Shown here: positions 34,701 through 46,700 of the stretch, in pieces
How positions within the stretch are numbered: the stretch's first letter is position 1
Layout of the letters: each line of letters starts with the position of its first letter
Origin: Klebsormidium nitens
Lineage: Eukaryota; Streptophyta; Klebsormidiophyceae; Klebsormidiales; Klebsormidiaceae
Direction of reading: 5' to 3'
Assembly: GCA_000708835.1 (NCBI GenBank)
Contig: DF237070.1
Location: 1 to 64,000 of the forward strand
DNA length: 64,000 bases
Position numbers and translations under genes: made by a program
Notes under the pieces: model-generated
Told to the model about the DNA's origin: nothing
What the model saw: only the letters and a program-made list of their open reading frames with translations
Database searches by the model: none

Positions 34701-37700
34701 TGGGCGAGACGGGGACGGGCAAGACGCTGAACGTGGCGGATAAGCTATTGAACAAGATGGGCGCGGACACCGTGCCCTTATTCCTCACGTTCAGCGCGCG
34801 CACGAGCGCGAACCAGACGCAGGATCTAATCGATTCGAAGATGGAGAAGCGGAGGAAGGGCGTGTTTGGCCCGCCGAGCGGAAAGAAGTTCGTCGTGTTT
34901 GTCGACGATATGAATATGCCGCAGCGGGAGAAGTATTTCGCGCAGCCGCCGATTGAGATTCTGCGACAGTGGATGGACCATAAGGGTTGGTGAGTGCACG
35001 GGTATACTCCGACTAAAACATGGAAATTATCTTAGGTTTTGCGTCGAAGATATTCCGGGAGGGGTAGACGAATCCCCAGAGCCATCGCACTTTGTCTTCG
35101 CAACGGTCGCGTTCGCGGCCTCCTTTCAATTTCTCGTGCTGAAGGATTCAGGATTCCAGGCATCGTCATTAATGAAATGGTGATATGAATCCTCGAATTT
35201 GTTCAGGAAACACTGAATAAGCTGTCGGTCGGCCCTTGTCAAGAATCGTATCATTCCTTTTCTCCTTTTCCATCACTTCGTGTTGGCACATGAGTCAACA
35301 AGCTGGGTCAATAAAACCTGATGCAATCTGTCTGATTTCATCTCTTTTCCAGTCCGCTTTACTCTTATTTACACCTAGCTTTCCCCCCAGGTACGAGCGC
35401 AAGCCCCCGTGCACCTTCCGCCAGTTGATTGACATCCAGTTCGTCGGCTGTATGGGTCCCCCGGGGGGCGGCCGTAACCCGGTCACTAACCGCTTCCTCC
35501 GCCACTTTAACTTCATCTCCTTCACCGAGATGAGCAACGAGTCGGTGGATCGCATTTTTTCCACGATTCTGGGGGCTACTTTGGAGCGGCGATTCGACCC
35601 CACGGTGCAAGGAGTGAAGGGCCCCGTAGTGGCGGGGACGATCGAGATCTACAACCGGATCAGGAAGGAGCTGCTGCCGACGCCTTCGAAGAGTCACTAT
35701 ACGTTCAACCTGAGAGACCTGAGCAAGGTGGGCTGGCTTCGCTTTTGCATACTCCGACCCGTTTGTGTCGACTTTTACTGTCAACCAAGCCGACCTTTGA
35801 ATTCAGGGCTTTTTCATTGAGGGTAAGGGACTTCTACATGGCCTTACTTGTCAATTCGGAGTCGCTTCCGAGTCGCTTCGCTGAAACGGTGCTTCTTGTT
35901 GTTCTTCTTGTTGTCCTTCTTTTTGTGAGTGACAAATACCCAGGAGGCGTCAACCTTGCCCCCCGTAAGGTTTCAATCGACCCCTTCACCGAGATTTTAC
36001 AACGTCCATAAGTGTTAGAAGGATAAGATTCAAACTAGAACGCGTTAGTGGTATTGACCCGGTAACAATCCAACACCCTGCAAATTGAAACAAAGCCTTC
36101 GACACCTGTCTCTAAACCCGTGCATCTCAAAACCCCGCAGGTCATCCAGGGCGTATTGCGCGCAGACCCGAAGCAGGTGACCGACCCCAAGTCGCTCCTC
36201 AGCCTGTGGCTGCACGAAGCGCAGCGCGTGTTCCAGGATCGTCTCATCAACGACGAGGACCGCGCGTGGTTCCGGCGCGCGCTCGAGGAGCAGCTCGCGC
36301 AGCAGTGCGCGCTGACGTGGGCTGACGTCGTCACGGCGGACCGGCTGATCTACGGGGACTATCTGGTGCCCGGGGCGGAGCCCAAAGTGTACCAGCAGGT
36401 GGGTTACATATTTACTTCTCTTTCTATATGTATTTTCCTGAATATCTTTGTAAACGGTTTTTCCTTTTTCTTTGTTTTCGTTTTTGTTTTTTTGTTTTCC
36501 CGACCCTTTTCCCCGGTCGGTGATGCTCAAGCTATCGACATTTTTGACCCTGGACAATTCGTTTGGCACAGACAGAAGAAATTGCCCGTGTCGTTCTGCA
36601 GTCTTTGGAGTATGCTCAAGAGCTCGAAGAAGCAGACCGGTCACTTGGACGAAGCTTTGCGAAGCCTGGGAGTATCTTGAGAAGTTCTGGTCAAATGAAA
36701 AGACTTTCCGACATCTCTGAGGAAAGAAATGATCGTCTTTCAGTTCTGCTGGTTCAAAAACGATAGGCGTGTCAATCCCCTACTGTAGAAAGCTGCGCAA
36801 CATTCGTTCGGGACCCTCTCAATCTTACCACTTGCACCAAAACAAAAGTGTCGATCTTCAGCACTTGCGTTCCCACCCAGGTGACTGACACCAAGAAACT
36901 GGTTTCGACGATGGAGGAATACCTGGACGACTACAACAGCGTGAGCCAGGCGCCCATGAAGCTGGTCATGTTCCTTGACGCCATCGAACACGTCAGCAGA
37001 ATCTGCCGCGTCATCCGGCTGCCGCTCGGGAACGCGCTGCTGCTGGGCGTCGGCGGGAGCGGGCGGCAGAGCTTGACGCGGCTGGCAACTTATATGGAGG
37101 ACTTCCACTTATTCCAGGTAAAACTATTCGGATTCCTTGGAGAATTAAGTATTTTAATAACTCGATGGACGAGATGCGGAATCATTGACGCGGCTGGCGA
37201 CGCATATGGAGGATTTCCACCTATTCCAGGTGAATATACTGAAATTTCCAATCTTCTGAACATAGTGCGTAATTGACAGTGATGCACGAGTCTGAGGACT
37301 TATGGACGCGGCTGGTCACATATGTTGAGGACTTCCATTTTTCCTGGTCGGCAGAGAATAGACAAATGCCTTCTTCTACAAAGGTCAAAGCGGGACTGTA
37401 AGGGTAGACTACAAGAGAACTACGAGTGCTTTCAGATAGGAGCGCAAACATAGGCCGCCCGAGTCGGAGTCAGGAGCGTGAGGAGGAGGCACAAACAGTC
37501 AAGTGAGGGAGAAAAACACAAAGCGGACACTCTTCAACGGGCGCAATCAGCACTAATTCAAAGCAAGTCGTGGCAGCTTATATACTCCTCGCTCGACAAT
37601 CTTTTATTGATTTGAAGTTCAAGGATGCGACAATATGCTCATAGTGGGGCCCTTCTGCTGACGTCAACTCCGCTGACGTCACGCAGATCGAGATCGCGAA

Positions 37701-40700
37701 GGGGTACGGCCCGAACGAGTGGCGCGAGGACCTGAAGCGCGTGCTCATGAAGGCGGGGCTGGAGGGCAAGGAGACGACGTTCCTGTTTACGGACACGCAG
37801 ATCGTCGTCGAGTCGTTCCTGGAGGACATCAATAACATCCTCAACAGCGGCGAGGTGGGCTTCAAAGTTCTAGGGAATCAAGGATTCAGAAGTTTTGGTT
37901 CTTGAATTTTCGGGTACGTACGCGGGGCAGGGAGACGACGTTTTGTGCATCTGCACACAGAGTGTCGTCGAGTCGTTCCTGGAGGACATCAACAACATCC
38001 TCAACAGCGGCGAGGTGGGTTTTCAGAAGGCATAGGTTCTGAGGGTTAGATTTTACAAGTTTTGATACTTCAGCTTTATCGGTGTGTGGGCTGGAGGGTA
38101 AGGAAATGACGTCTTGTAACCGTTACGCATCCCTTCGTCGAGTTTCGTCTTGGACTCACGATCAACAGCATCGTTAAGCGGCGGCGAGATAGGGGCCTAC
38201 CCTTGAAGCATTTTGAAAAATTGCGGTGGTAAAAAAGTGGACCCCGGCTCGCGGTTGCAGCTCAAAACCCCTTGCTAAGAGTCAGTCGTGATTCCCCGCC
38301 GCAGTCCGTTTTCCTGCTTCCCAATTTAGAGAAACAGGGCTTCGATGCGGGTTAAACAAGCTCTTTGCCAACCACCTCCTTGTGCACTTATGGACGCTTG
38401 AGCGCAAGTTGCGATACCCCCGCTGAAGTCCCTCTCTCTCCTTGATCAGGTGCTCAAGCTGCGGAAGAATAAACTTACTACTCGAGATGCGAACCGAGCG
38501 AACAATCTGCAAGCAATGAATTTTAAAATTCAAGGCTCGCTAACCCTGGGTTTTCTTTGACGTTAGGTGCCTAACCTGTGGAAAACCGAGGACACGGAGG
38601 CGATCGCGAACGGCATGCGGCCGATCATGCAGCAGCTGGGGCTGCCCATCACCAAGATGGCCCTGCAAACCCAGTTTATCCGGCGGGTTAGGAGTAACCT
38701 GCACCTGGTTATCTGCATGAGCCCCATCGGCGACGCGTTCCGCACGCGGCTGCGCATGTTCCCGTCGCTCGTCAACTGCTGCACCATCGACTGGTTCTCC
38801 GAGTGGCCCAACGAGGCGCTCAAAAGGTGCGCAGAATTTAGGATCTGAGTTTTGGGTGTTGGATTCTGGTTTTCGTTACTCCAAATGTAAGGTTCTGACG
38901 ACTTCGGGGTTTTCAGCGTAGAATAATATGGAGTCAAATTGCGCAGGTTGCCAGTTTTCTCGATTGCTGCGCAAGTGAATAAAAGCGTATCCTAATCGAG
39001 CCCTTTGTCTTTGCAGTGTGGCGCACTCGTTCTTCTCGGACGCTGTCCAAATGGCGTCGCCCGAGCAGACGTCCGCGATCGTAGACACGTGCGTGTTCAT
39101 TCACCAGTCCGTCGAACGCACATCCAAGGACTTCTTCGAGGAGCTGCGCCGGTGAGCAGAATAGTGCCTCAATTTGGCAGCACTTGTCCATACTTATCGC
39201 GGGAGACGGAAGTACAGGCACGCTTAGATCGTCATTCATACTCGGACATTGTTCTTGAGTTGCTGGTCGAGGCCGACCCAATTCCTGCTGAGTCTGCTTG
39301 TAAAAAGCAAAGCAACAGAGAGATAGATCCAAACACTGAAATGTAAGTTGTCAAATGGACGGTTTACATCCTTGCTGACAACCTTGAAGTAATCTATTCT
39401 ATGCCCACCAGCTGATTACGTTATCCAACTAAACCTCTCTCTAACCGTCCTTAACTCTCCCCCTAAACCAGGTGTAAAAAGCACAACGTGCCCACCAGCT
39501 ACCTAGGCTTTGCAGCAAAACTTCACAAGTTGTAATGTGACAAACCCCAGTTTTCCGGTCTAATCTCACAACAACTTCTCAACCCGTCATACAAATCCAG
39601 GTACAACCACGTCACGCCCACGAGCTACCTCGAACTCCTAACCACCTTCATCGAGCTAGCTTCCGAGAATTACTGATCTCTGGTCCGACCATGTCAATCC
39701 TCTCGAAACCACGTTCTAACCCAGGTACAACTACGTCACGCCCACGAGCTACCTCGAGCTCCTGACCACCTTCATCAAGCTCGTATCCGAGAAGCGCGCC
39801 GAGATCGAGCAGCTGCGCTCGCGCTTATCCATCGGGCTCGATAAGCTATTGAGCACGGCCGCCCAGGTCGAGGTCATGCAGAAGGAGCTGACGGAACTGC
39901 AGCCGGTTCTGGTCGTTACCGCCAAGGAGGTGGAAGATATGATGGTAACCATTACCGCGGACAAGGCATCAGCGGACGCAACCAAGCAGCAGGTGGCGGT
40001 GCAGGAGGCGGAGGCGACCGCGCAGGTGAGGGCACCGCTCTTGGTCAACGAACTTCCGTCGTCGAGTATTTGGCAAAGCGACCATTTTGAAGAAAACACA
40101 GTTACTCAGGAAGGGGGGAATGGAAATCAAAGATCTTTGAGCGGGTGATGCTAATCTGCATGCGGAATTGCAACCAGGCGCCTTTTTGTGCGAGTGATGT
40201 TCTGGCCAATTCGGTTAAGTCGTGGCGGGGGTTTGCGCATTCGGGTTTTGAGATTTCCCGATCAGCGGCGTTCGCTGCCTTTCAAGGGAGAGCGGAACGG
40301 GGTTCTTAGCCCCATCAAATCCGCGCAATATTTCTGACGTCGAGAACACCGAAGGCCGAAGCGAAGGGCGACTCCACGCGATTTGCACGCCAAGCGGGCT
40401 GAAAAACTGAACGTCTTTTCACGTCTTTTCCGCTCCGCAGGCAACGGAAGCCAAGGGCATCGCGGATTCCGCCCAGCGCGACCTGGACCAGGCGCTCCCC
40501 GCTCTAGATGCCGCGGTGGCCAGCCTCAAGAACCTGACGCGGAATGATATCGTGGAGGTGAAGAGTCTGCGGAATCCGCCGGAAGGCGTGAAGCTGGTCA
40601 TGGAGGCGTGCTGCATCATGTTTCAACAACAGCCCAAGATGGTGGCGGATCCTAACAAGGTGAGGGGTTGGTTTCGGCGACCGTAGAGCATGTCTTCGAG

Positions 40701-43700
40701 CTTCAAGGTCGCCGTTTTAGGCGTGCCACGAGCTGATTATGAGAGCGGACTACATCGTAAAGAACTCCTCAACCTTGTGGTTTTTGGAATGTTGGTCTTA
40801 AAGCTTGCAGGACTTCCCAACTTTCAAGGCACAGAAAGCTCAATGGACTTCCCACCCTTTGATAACATGCCCTTGTGCGGTCCTGGAGGTTTTGGATTAG
40901 AAGCTTGCCCGATTTGTCTGGATTCCGCGCAATGGAAATAAAGACGAATGTGGGACGAAGCGCTTCGAAGTGGACTGGCAGTGACAGAAATGTGATTGGA
41001 ACGCGGCTGCCAAATCGGCCGGCTGCTGAGCGCCGGTCTCACTTCCCGTTCCCAGGCCTTCCGTTCCAGTCTCTCCCATTTGTTTTCGGTTTCGCTGCCG
41101 GAAGTACCGTCATTTTGTAAGTGGCCGACGCTTCCTGTTTCCTTCTTTCCTGGTCACCTCGCTCCGCTAGATCCACCCGCGTTCCATTCTCTTCCGCTGA
41201 GTCTTCCGTTCCGCTGCCGCAGGTCGGGAAGAAGATGGCGGACTACTGGGAGCCCAGCACGAAGATGCTGAACGACCCGACCAAGTTTCTGGACAGCCTG
41301 CTGACGTTCGACAAGGACAACATCCCGGAGGCGGTCATCCAGAAGATCGAGCCGTACATCGGCATGGAGAACTTCACCCCGGAACAGGTGCGAAAGATCC
41401 GGCGTCGAAAATAAATGGCATTACTGAGCTCAGGCGTGCTTCGGAAGGGACTCATTTACTAGTGCAGAAGGGCAAAGCAAACCCTCCGAAGGAGGGGTCA
41501 TTATTCTCTCTCTCCTTTTCTCTCCCTTTTTCTCTTTATAGTTCCTATTTCAGAACCGAAGTCTTTTACCCTTAGGAGCATATTGCCTGGCAAAACGGCC
41601 GGTTTATAGGAGCAGTGGCGGGGTGTTTCTCAGTCCATGATTGTGCATCTTCGGATTGTGTTTCTGCCCTCTCTAGTTCCTTCAAGTTGCACCAGCAGGT
41701 AGTGGGCGAGTCTCGATTTCGTGCACATTCGGGTGCGCAACGCACGATCGAATCAACGTCGCCAGGTCCTTGGCACGCTGTTCAAACCTCACTTTCAAAT
41801 TCCCTGAGCCAATATCAAACCTAACCCCGCAGGTCAAGCGCGTGTCGGCCGCGTCCATCTGCACAAGTAGTTGCGCACAACGCATACGTCTTGCAAACGC
41901 CGCCAAGACTGTGTCTCTTGACAAATCAGTGGATCGCTCAGTACCATAACTTCGAACCTCTAACCCTTGGAATCCGCGTAACCCCGCAGGTTAAGCGCGT
42001 GTCGACCGCGTGCACCTCCATCGGCATATCGGTGCGTGCGAAGCACACGTGGTACACAGCAGTCCCGCGTGAAATGTTCAACACCTTTTAAACCTTTGCT
42101 ATAGTCCTAATACCCCTGAACCTCTTAAACCCCTTAACCTCCCTAACCCCGCAGGTCAAGCGCGTCTCGACCGCGTGCACGTCCATCTGCATGTGGGTGC
42201 GCGCGATGCACACGTACTACAACGTCGCGAAATCCGTCGCGCCCAAGCGCGCGCAGCTCGCGGAGGCAAACGCGAAATTAGAGGTGACGATGGGCCAGCT
42301 GCGAGTCGCGCAGGCGACGTTGAAGGAGGTGGAGGATCGGATCGCGGGATTGGAGGCGCAGCTCGCGGCCGCGGTCGCCAAGAAGGACGAGCTCGCGAAG
42401 CAGGTGCGCGGTTCGGAGGGGCGACCAGATAGGGTTTTGGATTCGGCGGAAGGGTTTTACGGGTTTACAGGTTTTTGTAGAACGCGGTTGTGTGCCGAAG
42501 ACCTGAAATCTGGGGAGCGCTCGAATGGAAGACCTGCTGTGCAACTCTTGTAAAGTGATCACCCTCGTCTAATCAGTGTCGCCGGGTGCAACTCTGCGAC
42601 TCTGACAGCGTGCTAAGCCCTGACACTATCAAACCCTTCATACCAGACCTGCTGTTAGTCGCCAGCGCTTTTGTCGTTCTCCGGTCTCGTTGCCTTCACT
42701 AGATGCTCAGCACTTTTTGAAGCAACTTTTTCTGCTAACCTTCTTTGACTCTGTGACCCATTTCCATCAATGAAACAGCATCCAAATCTCCTAACCCGCC
42801 AGCTTCGACCCCTAAAACCCTTCCTATCCTTGGACCCGGATCTAAACACCTCCCAACCCGCTTCCGCAGGCAAGCGACTGCACGGTCAAGCTCGAGCGCG
42901 CGGAGAAGCTCATCGGCGGTCTCGGCGGGGAAAAGCTCCGCTGGACCGAGAGTGTGAAAAACCTCACCGCCCAGCTAGACTCCGTAGTGGGCGACGTAGT
43001 GGTCGCCTCTGGCGCGATCGCCTATCTGGGCCCATTCACACCGAACTACCGCAGCCGGTTACAGGAGGAGTGGTTAGCGCGGTTAAAGGAGCTCAGTGTG
43101 CCGCACACGGCTGGAGCGGACCTGAAGGGCGTTTTGCAGGACCCGGTTTTGGTGCGGATGTGGAACATCGCAGGGCTGCCCAGTGATGACGCCAGCATCG
43201 AGAACGGAATCATCGTGTCCAAGGCGCGGCGCTGGCCGCTGTTCATTGACCCGCAGGTGTGTTAGGGAGAACCCGTACTTGGATTTGCGGTTTCTCAGTC
43301 ACGGTCTTCGTTTGATTTTCGGGTTACAAAAAGATTTGCTTCGAGTAAAACGTGCAAGGCTTCGCTAAAGCATCCCCTTTCCGGGTCGTACACCGGAACA
43401 AAGCTAGATCTTTACCAAATGCCAGACTTGCTGTTGGGACTATACTGTTGACAAGCCGACTTTCTTTGTTGTATTGTGCAAGCAGTCACTGTATCGTTGC
43501 TTCGGATCAGAGAGATCTGATCCACAGAAAGAGACTCATCAATGATTGAAAATGCTGAAGTAGGCGACAGGAAAACTCCGACTGCCTCAGGCCCAAAAGA
43601 CAGTCGATTTCGGCCAATCTTCGATCCAGTAGAATACTCGGTGTTCGTATAAATCTCTTACCCTAACCGGTCTCTCTCGTTCTCTCTCTTTCAGGGCCAA

Positions 43701-46700
43701 GCCAACAAGTGGATCAAGGCCATGTTCAAGGAGACGGGGCTCGACGTCATCAAGCTCTCGGATAAGGACTTTTTGCGGACGCTCGAGAACGGCGTCCGCT
43801 TCGGACGGGCGGTCCTGCTCGAGAACATCCTGGAAACCCTGGAACCGGCGCTAGAACCATTGCTTCTGAAGCAGACGTTCAAGCAGGGCGGGAGCGAAGT
43901 GATCAAGATCGGGGATAATATCATTCCGTACCATCCGGACTTCCGGTTCTACATGACGACCAAGCTGCGGAACCCGCACTACCCGCCGGAGGTGAGAAAT
44001 GCACCGGAACATTGTCCTGTGACGTTCGATCTCTGAACCTCAGAAAAGGGCCGCGAAGACTTTTTTGTGCTCGAGATGGGTCTTAGGGAGACCATCTTGA
44101 GCTTTTCTATTTTGCTTTCCAGCAACTGACGTTCTGCTTTTCGCTTTTGCCTTTAGTTGACTTCGGAGAAGTCACAGTTTCTCCGCTTAAAAATTCTTCG
44201 AAAGGATGATGCACGATTAACGTCAGCCGTTCCAAACCCCGTCTACCCAGCAGGTGCCCGTCAAAAGCCCCCTCCTTACACGATCGGGGAAAGGAGAGAC
44301 CAATTCAGAAATCAATAGACGCTTCAAATCGATGCCAGAATCACAAGTCGTTCAAACCTCCCAGAAAACCCAGCTGGCTGAACCGCGTACGCTCTGCTCA
44401 ACTTTTTCGTGACGCCGGAGGGGCTCGAGAATTATTTGCTGGAACTTAGACGCCTTTGCTTATGTCAGTCCCGCAGAACGCTTAGACTTAACAAGATGCT
44501 CACCTCCTGGATTGATGATCTCTTAACCCTCTCATCTTATAACCTTTGCAGGTGTCTGTCAAAGTGTCCAAGCTGAACTTCTTCGGGGTACCGGAACCAT
44601 TGAAGCATCTGCGGAACCAGTCGAAGCTTAACAAATGCTCAACCCGCAGATTGTCCAGATCTGCTCTACACATCTTCAATCTCCAAACCTTGCAGGTGTC
44701 CGTCAAAGTGTCGCTGCTCAACTTTTTCGTAACGCCGGAGGGGCTGGAGGACCAGCTGCTGGGGCAGGTGGTGACGCAGGAGCGCCCGGATTTGGCGGAG
44801 ATGAAGAACCAGCTGGTTCTGTCCAACGCGAGCATGAAGAAGGAGCTGAAAGAGATCGAGGACAAGATCCTGCAGCTGCTCTCCAACTCGCAGGTGAGCG
44901 GAGTCGGGCAGAATCATCCAGCGGAACCGGAATGGTTCGAGGGGCGAGAGTGGGGTTCAAAGGGGAATGCTTTTGTCGAATCTAGATATTGCAAAAGGAC
45001 TTGAGATTTTTTTAGGGTTTTAGGGAAATAGGGATCCTGCAGCTGGCTCAAACTCGCAGGTGACCGGAACCTAGCGGAACCGGAATGGTTCGAGGGTCTA
45101 GAGGAAGTTCATAGTGAGTCTTCCCTTCTTCAACGCTACGGGCTTACGAAAGACGGTACTTCGGTTAGCATCTTCAATGACGGTGAACGTACGATACTCT
45201 TCGCGCCGCAAGCGATTTAGAAGCGAAATTTCTGGTTTGTCAGATAGGTTTGAAGAAGCCCGTTGCAAATTAATTTGCAGCAGTCCAAGACATTCCGCAG
45301 AATGCAATTTTGGCTCCGAAGGGCGATCCGGTGGCTTCGGGCTTTGGATATAGGTCTTATAGGTATGTTGTTTGGCAACCCCCAAGAAAGGTGAACTGGA
45401 AAGAATGCCAATTGCCAGGGCCACAAGCTGGTTTGTGGGCGTTTTACAATGCGAGTAGCACGTTCCAATCAAAGTAAAGGTACGCAACTTTGCTTGTACC
45501 AACAACCAGAAGCCCTGAGTTTCTGACGCATAGGATTCATTGAGGCCTCGTTGCTTGCGCGCAGGGCAACATTCTGGACGACGAGGTGCTGATCAACACG
45601 CTGGCCAAGTCCAAGGTCACGTCCAACGAGATCGCGGTCAAGGTCGCGGAGGCCGAGAAAACCGAGAAGGAGATCGACGTAACGCGCGAGGTGTACCGCC
45701 CCGTGGCGTTACGCGCGTCGCTGCTCTTCTTCTGCATAAGCGACCTGGCGACCGTAGATCCTATGTACCAGTATAGCCTGGCGTGGTTCATCAACTTATT
45801 CATAAAGTGCATCGACGAAGCGCCAAAAGCGGAGACGGTCGAAGAGCGTATCGGGGTCCTGAACGAGCACTTCATGTATAGCTTATACGTCAACGTGTGC
45901 CGGAGCCTGTTCGAGAAGCATAAGCTGATGTTCAGCCTTATGCTCACGGTCAAGATCCTCCAGGTGGGTGACGCGATCCTATCGTCATGTTTAAAGGTTA
46001 TTTTTGGTGCTTCTGTGAATGGTCGGTGGCTGAGAATGATTGGAAACGTCGACGTGTGAAGAGTCCGCATAGGTTCCTGCAAAGTTCTTCTTGCTCGCCC
46101 TAATCCGGGTAGCCATTTCTATGGAAGCGCCGCAGGCTTTCCAAATCTGGTTAAGGAGACAGAAGGCGCGGTACCTAGAAGGTTCCCGTTTTTAAAGGTA
46201 CCCGCAAAGCTGCTCTCTTGTATGAATTTGTAAGGGCTTATTTAAACTTGCAGATTTTCAGATGAGTTTAGGACCCAGATTCCAGACCGGTCTGCTGGCA
46301 TTGGACCATATGCATCACAACCTCGCCAACCCATTCACTTTTGCATTTCACAAACTCATCATGAGATTCAACCAGGAAATTTTCTGCTCTCCCAGGAGCG
46401 GAACGAGGTCGACCCCGCGGAATGGCGCTTCCTCCTCGCGGGCGCGACGGACTCGACGCTGGACCGCCCCAACCCGGCGCCCGAGTGGCTCACCGAAAAG
46501 GCCTGGGTCGAGATCCTAAACCTCTCCAAACTCGAGAGGTTTAAGGGTTTCCAGACCCACGTGGCCGCGCACGTGCGGCATTACAAGGCGTACTTCGATT
46601 CGTCGGACGCGCACAGAGAAAAGTTGGCGGGCGAGTGGGAGGAGAAGCTGACGCGGCTGCAGAAGCTGCTGGTCGTGCGGTGCTTCCGCGTGGACAAGGC

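Larger units (their letters stand above)
27771..37854 (+). other. DNAH1: DNAH1 exons 16-29: linker, AAA1-AAA4
   Basis: Exons: 27771-28025, 28782-28940, 29428-29555, 29982-30084, 30445-30579, 31067-31387, 31971-32258, 32662-32805, 33381-33572, 33950-34989, 35391-35727, 36141-36398, 36881-37117, 37687-37854. AAA1 begins with YGYEYLGNS and [20 protein letters not shown]; its Walker B is [14 protein letters not shown]2 starts in exon 23, AAA3 in exon 25 (P-loop at 34703), AAA4 in exon 28. Exon 25 is 1040 bp without an intron, about four times the typical size in this gene. Introns after exons 16, 17, 21, 22, 23, 28 and 29 carry exon-edge copies. Confidence 0.93.
38567..43256 (+). other. DNAH1: DNAH1 exons 30-36: AAA4 end, stalk and MTBD
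   Basis: Exons: 38567-38826, 39017-39151, 39725-40025, 40441-40659, 41223-41387, 42155-42403, 42870-43256. Exons 32-33 encode the first stalk coiled coil (about residues 2600-2730, rich in Glu, Lys, Ala, Gln). The microtubule-binding tip follows around 2735-2830, including [25 protein letters not shown] and [10 protein letters not shown]. Exons 35-36 encode the returning coiled coil ([24 protein letters not shown]). The tip residues match the family closely, so microtubule binding should be intact. Confidence 0.9.

Noticed and set aside
45540-45560. Coding sequence continuing into exon 39 from upstream open frames
   Set aside because: The acceptor gcgcag|GGCAACATT at 45564 and homology (GNILDDEVL) fix the exon start.
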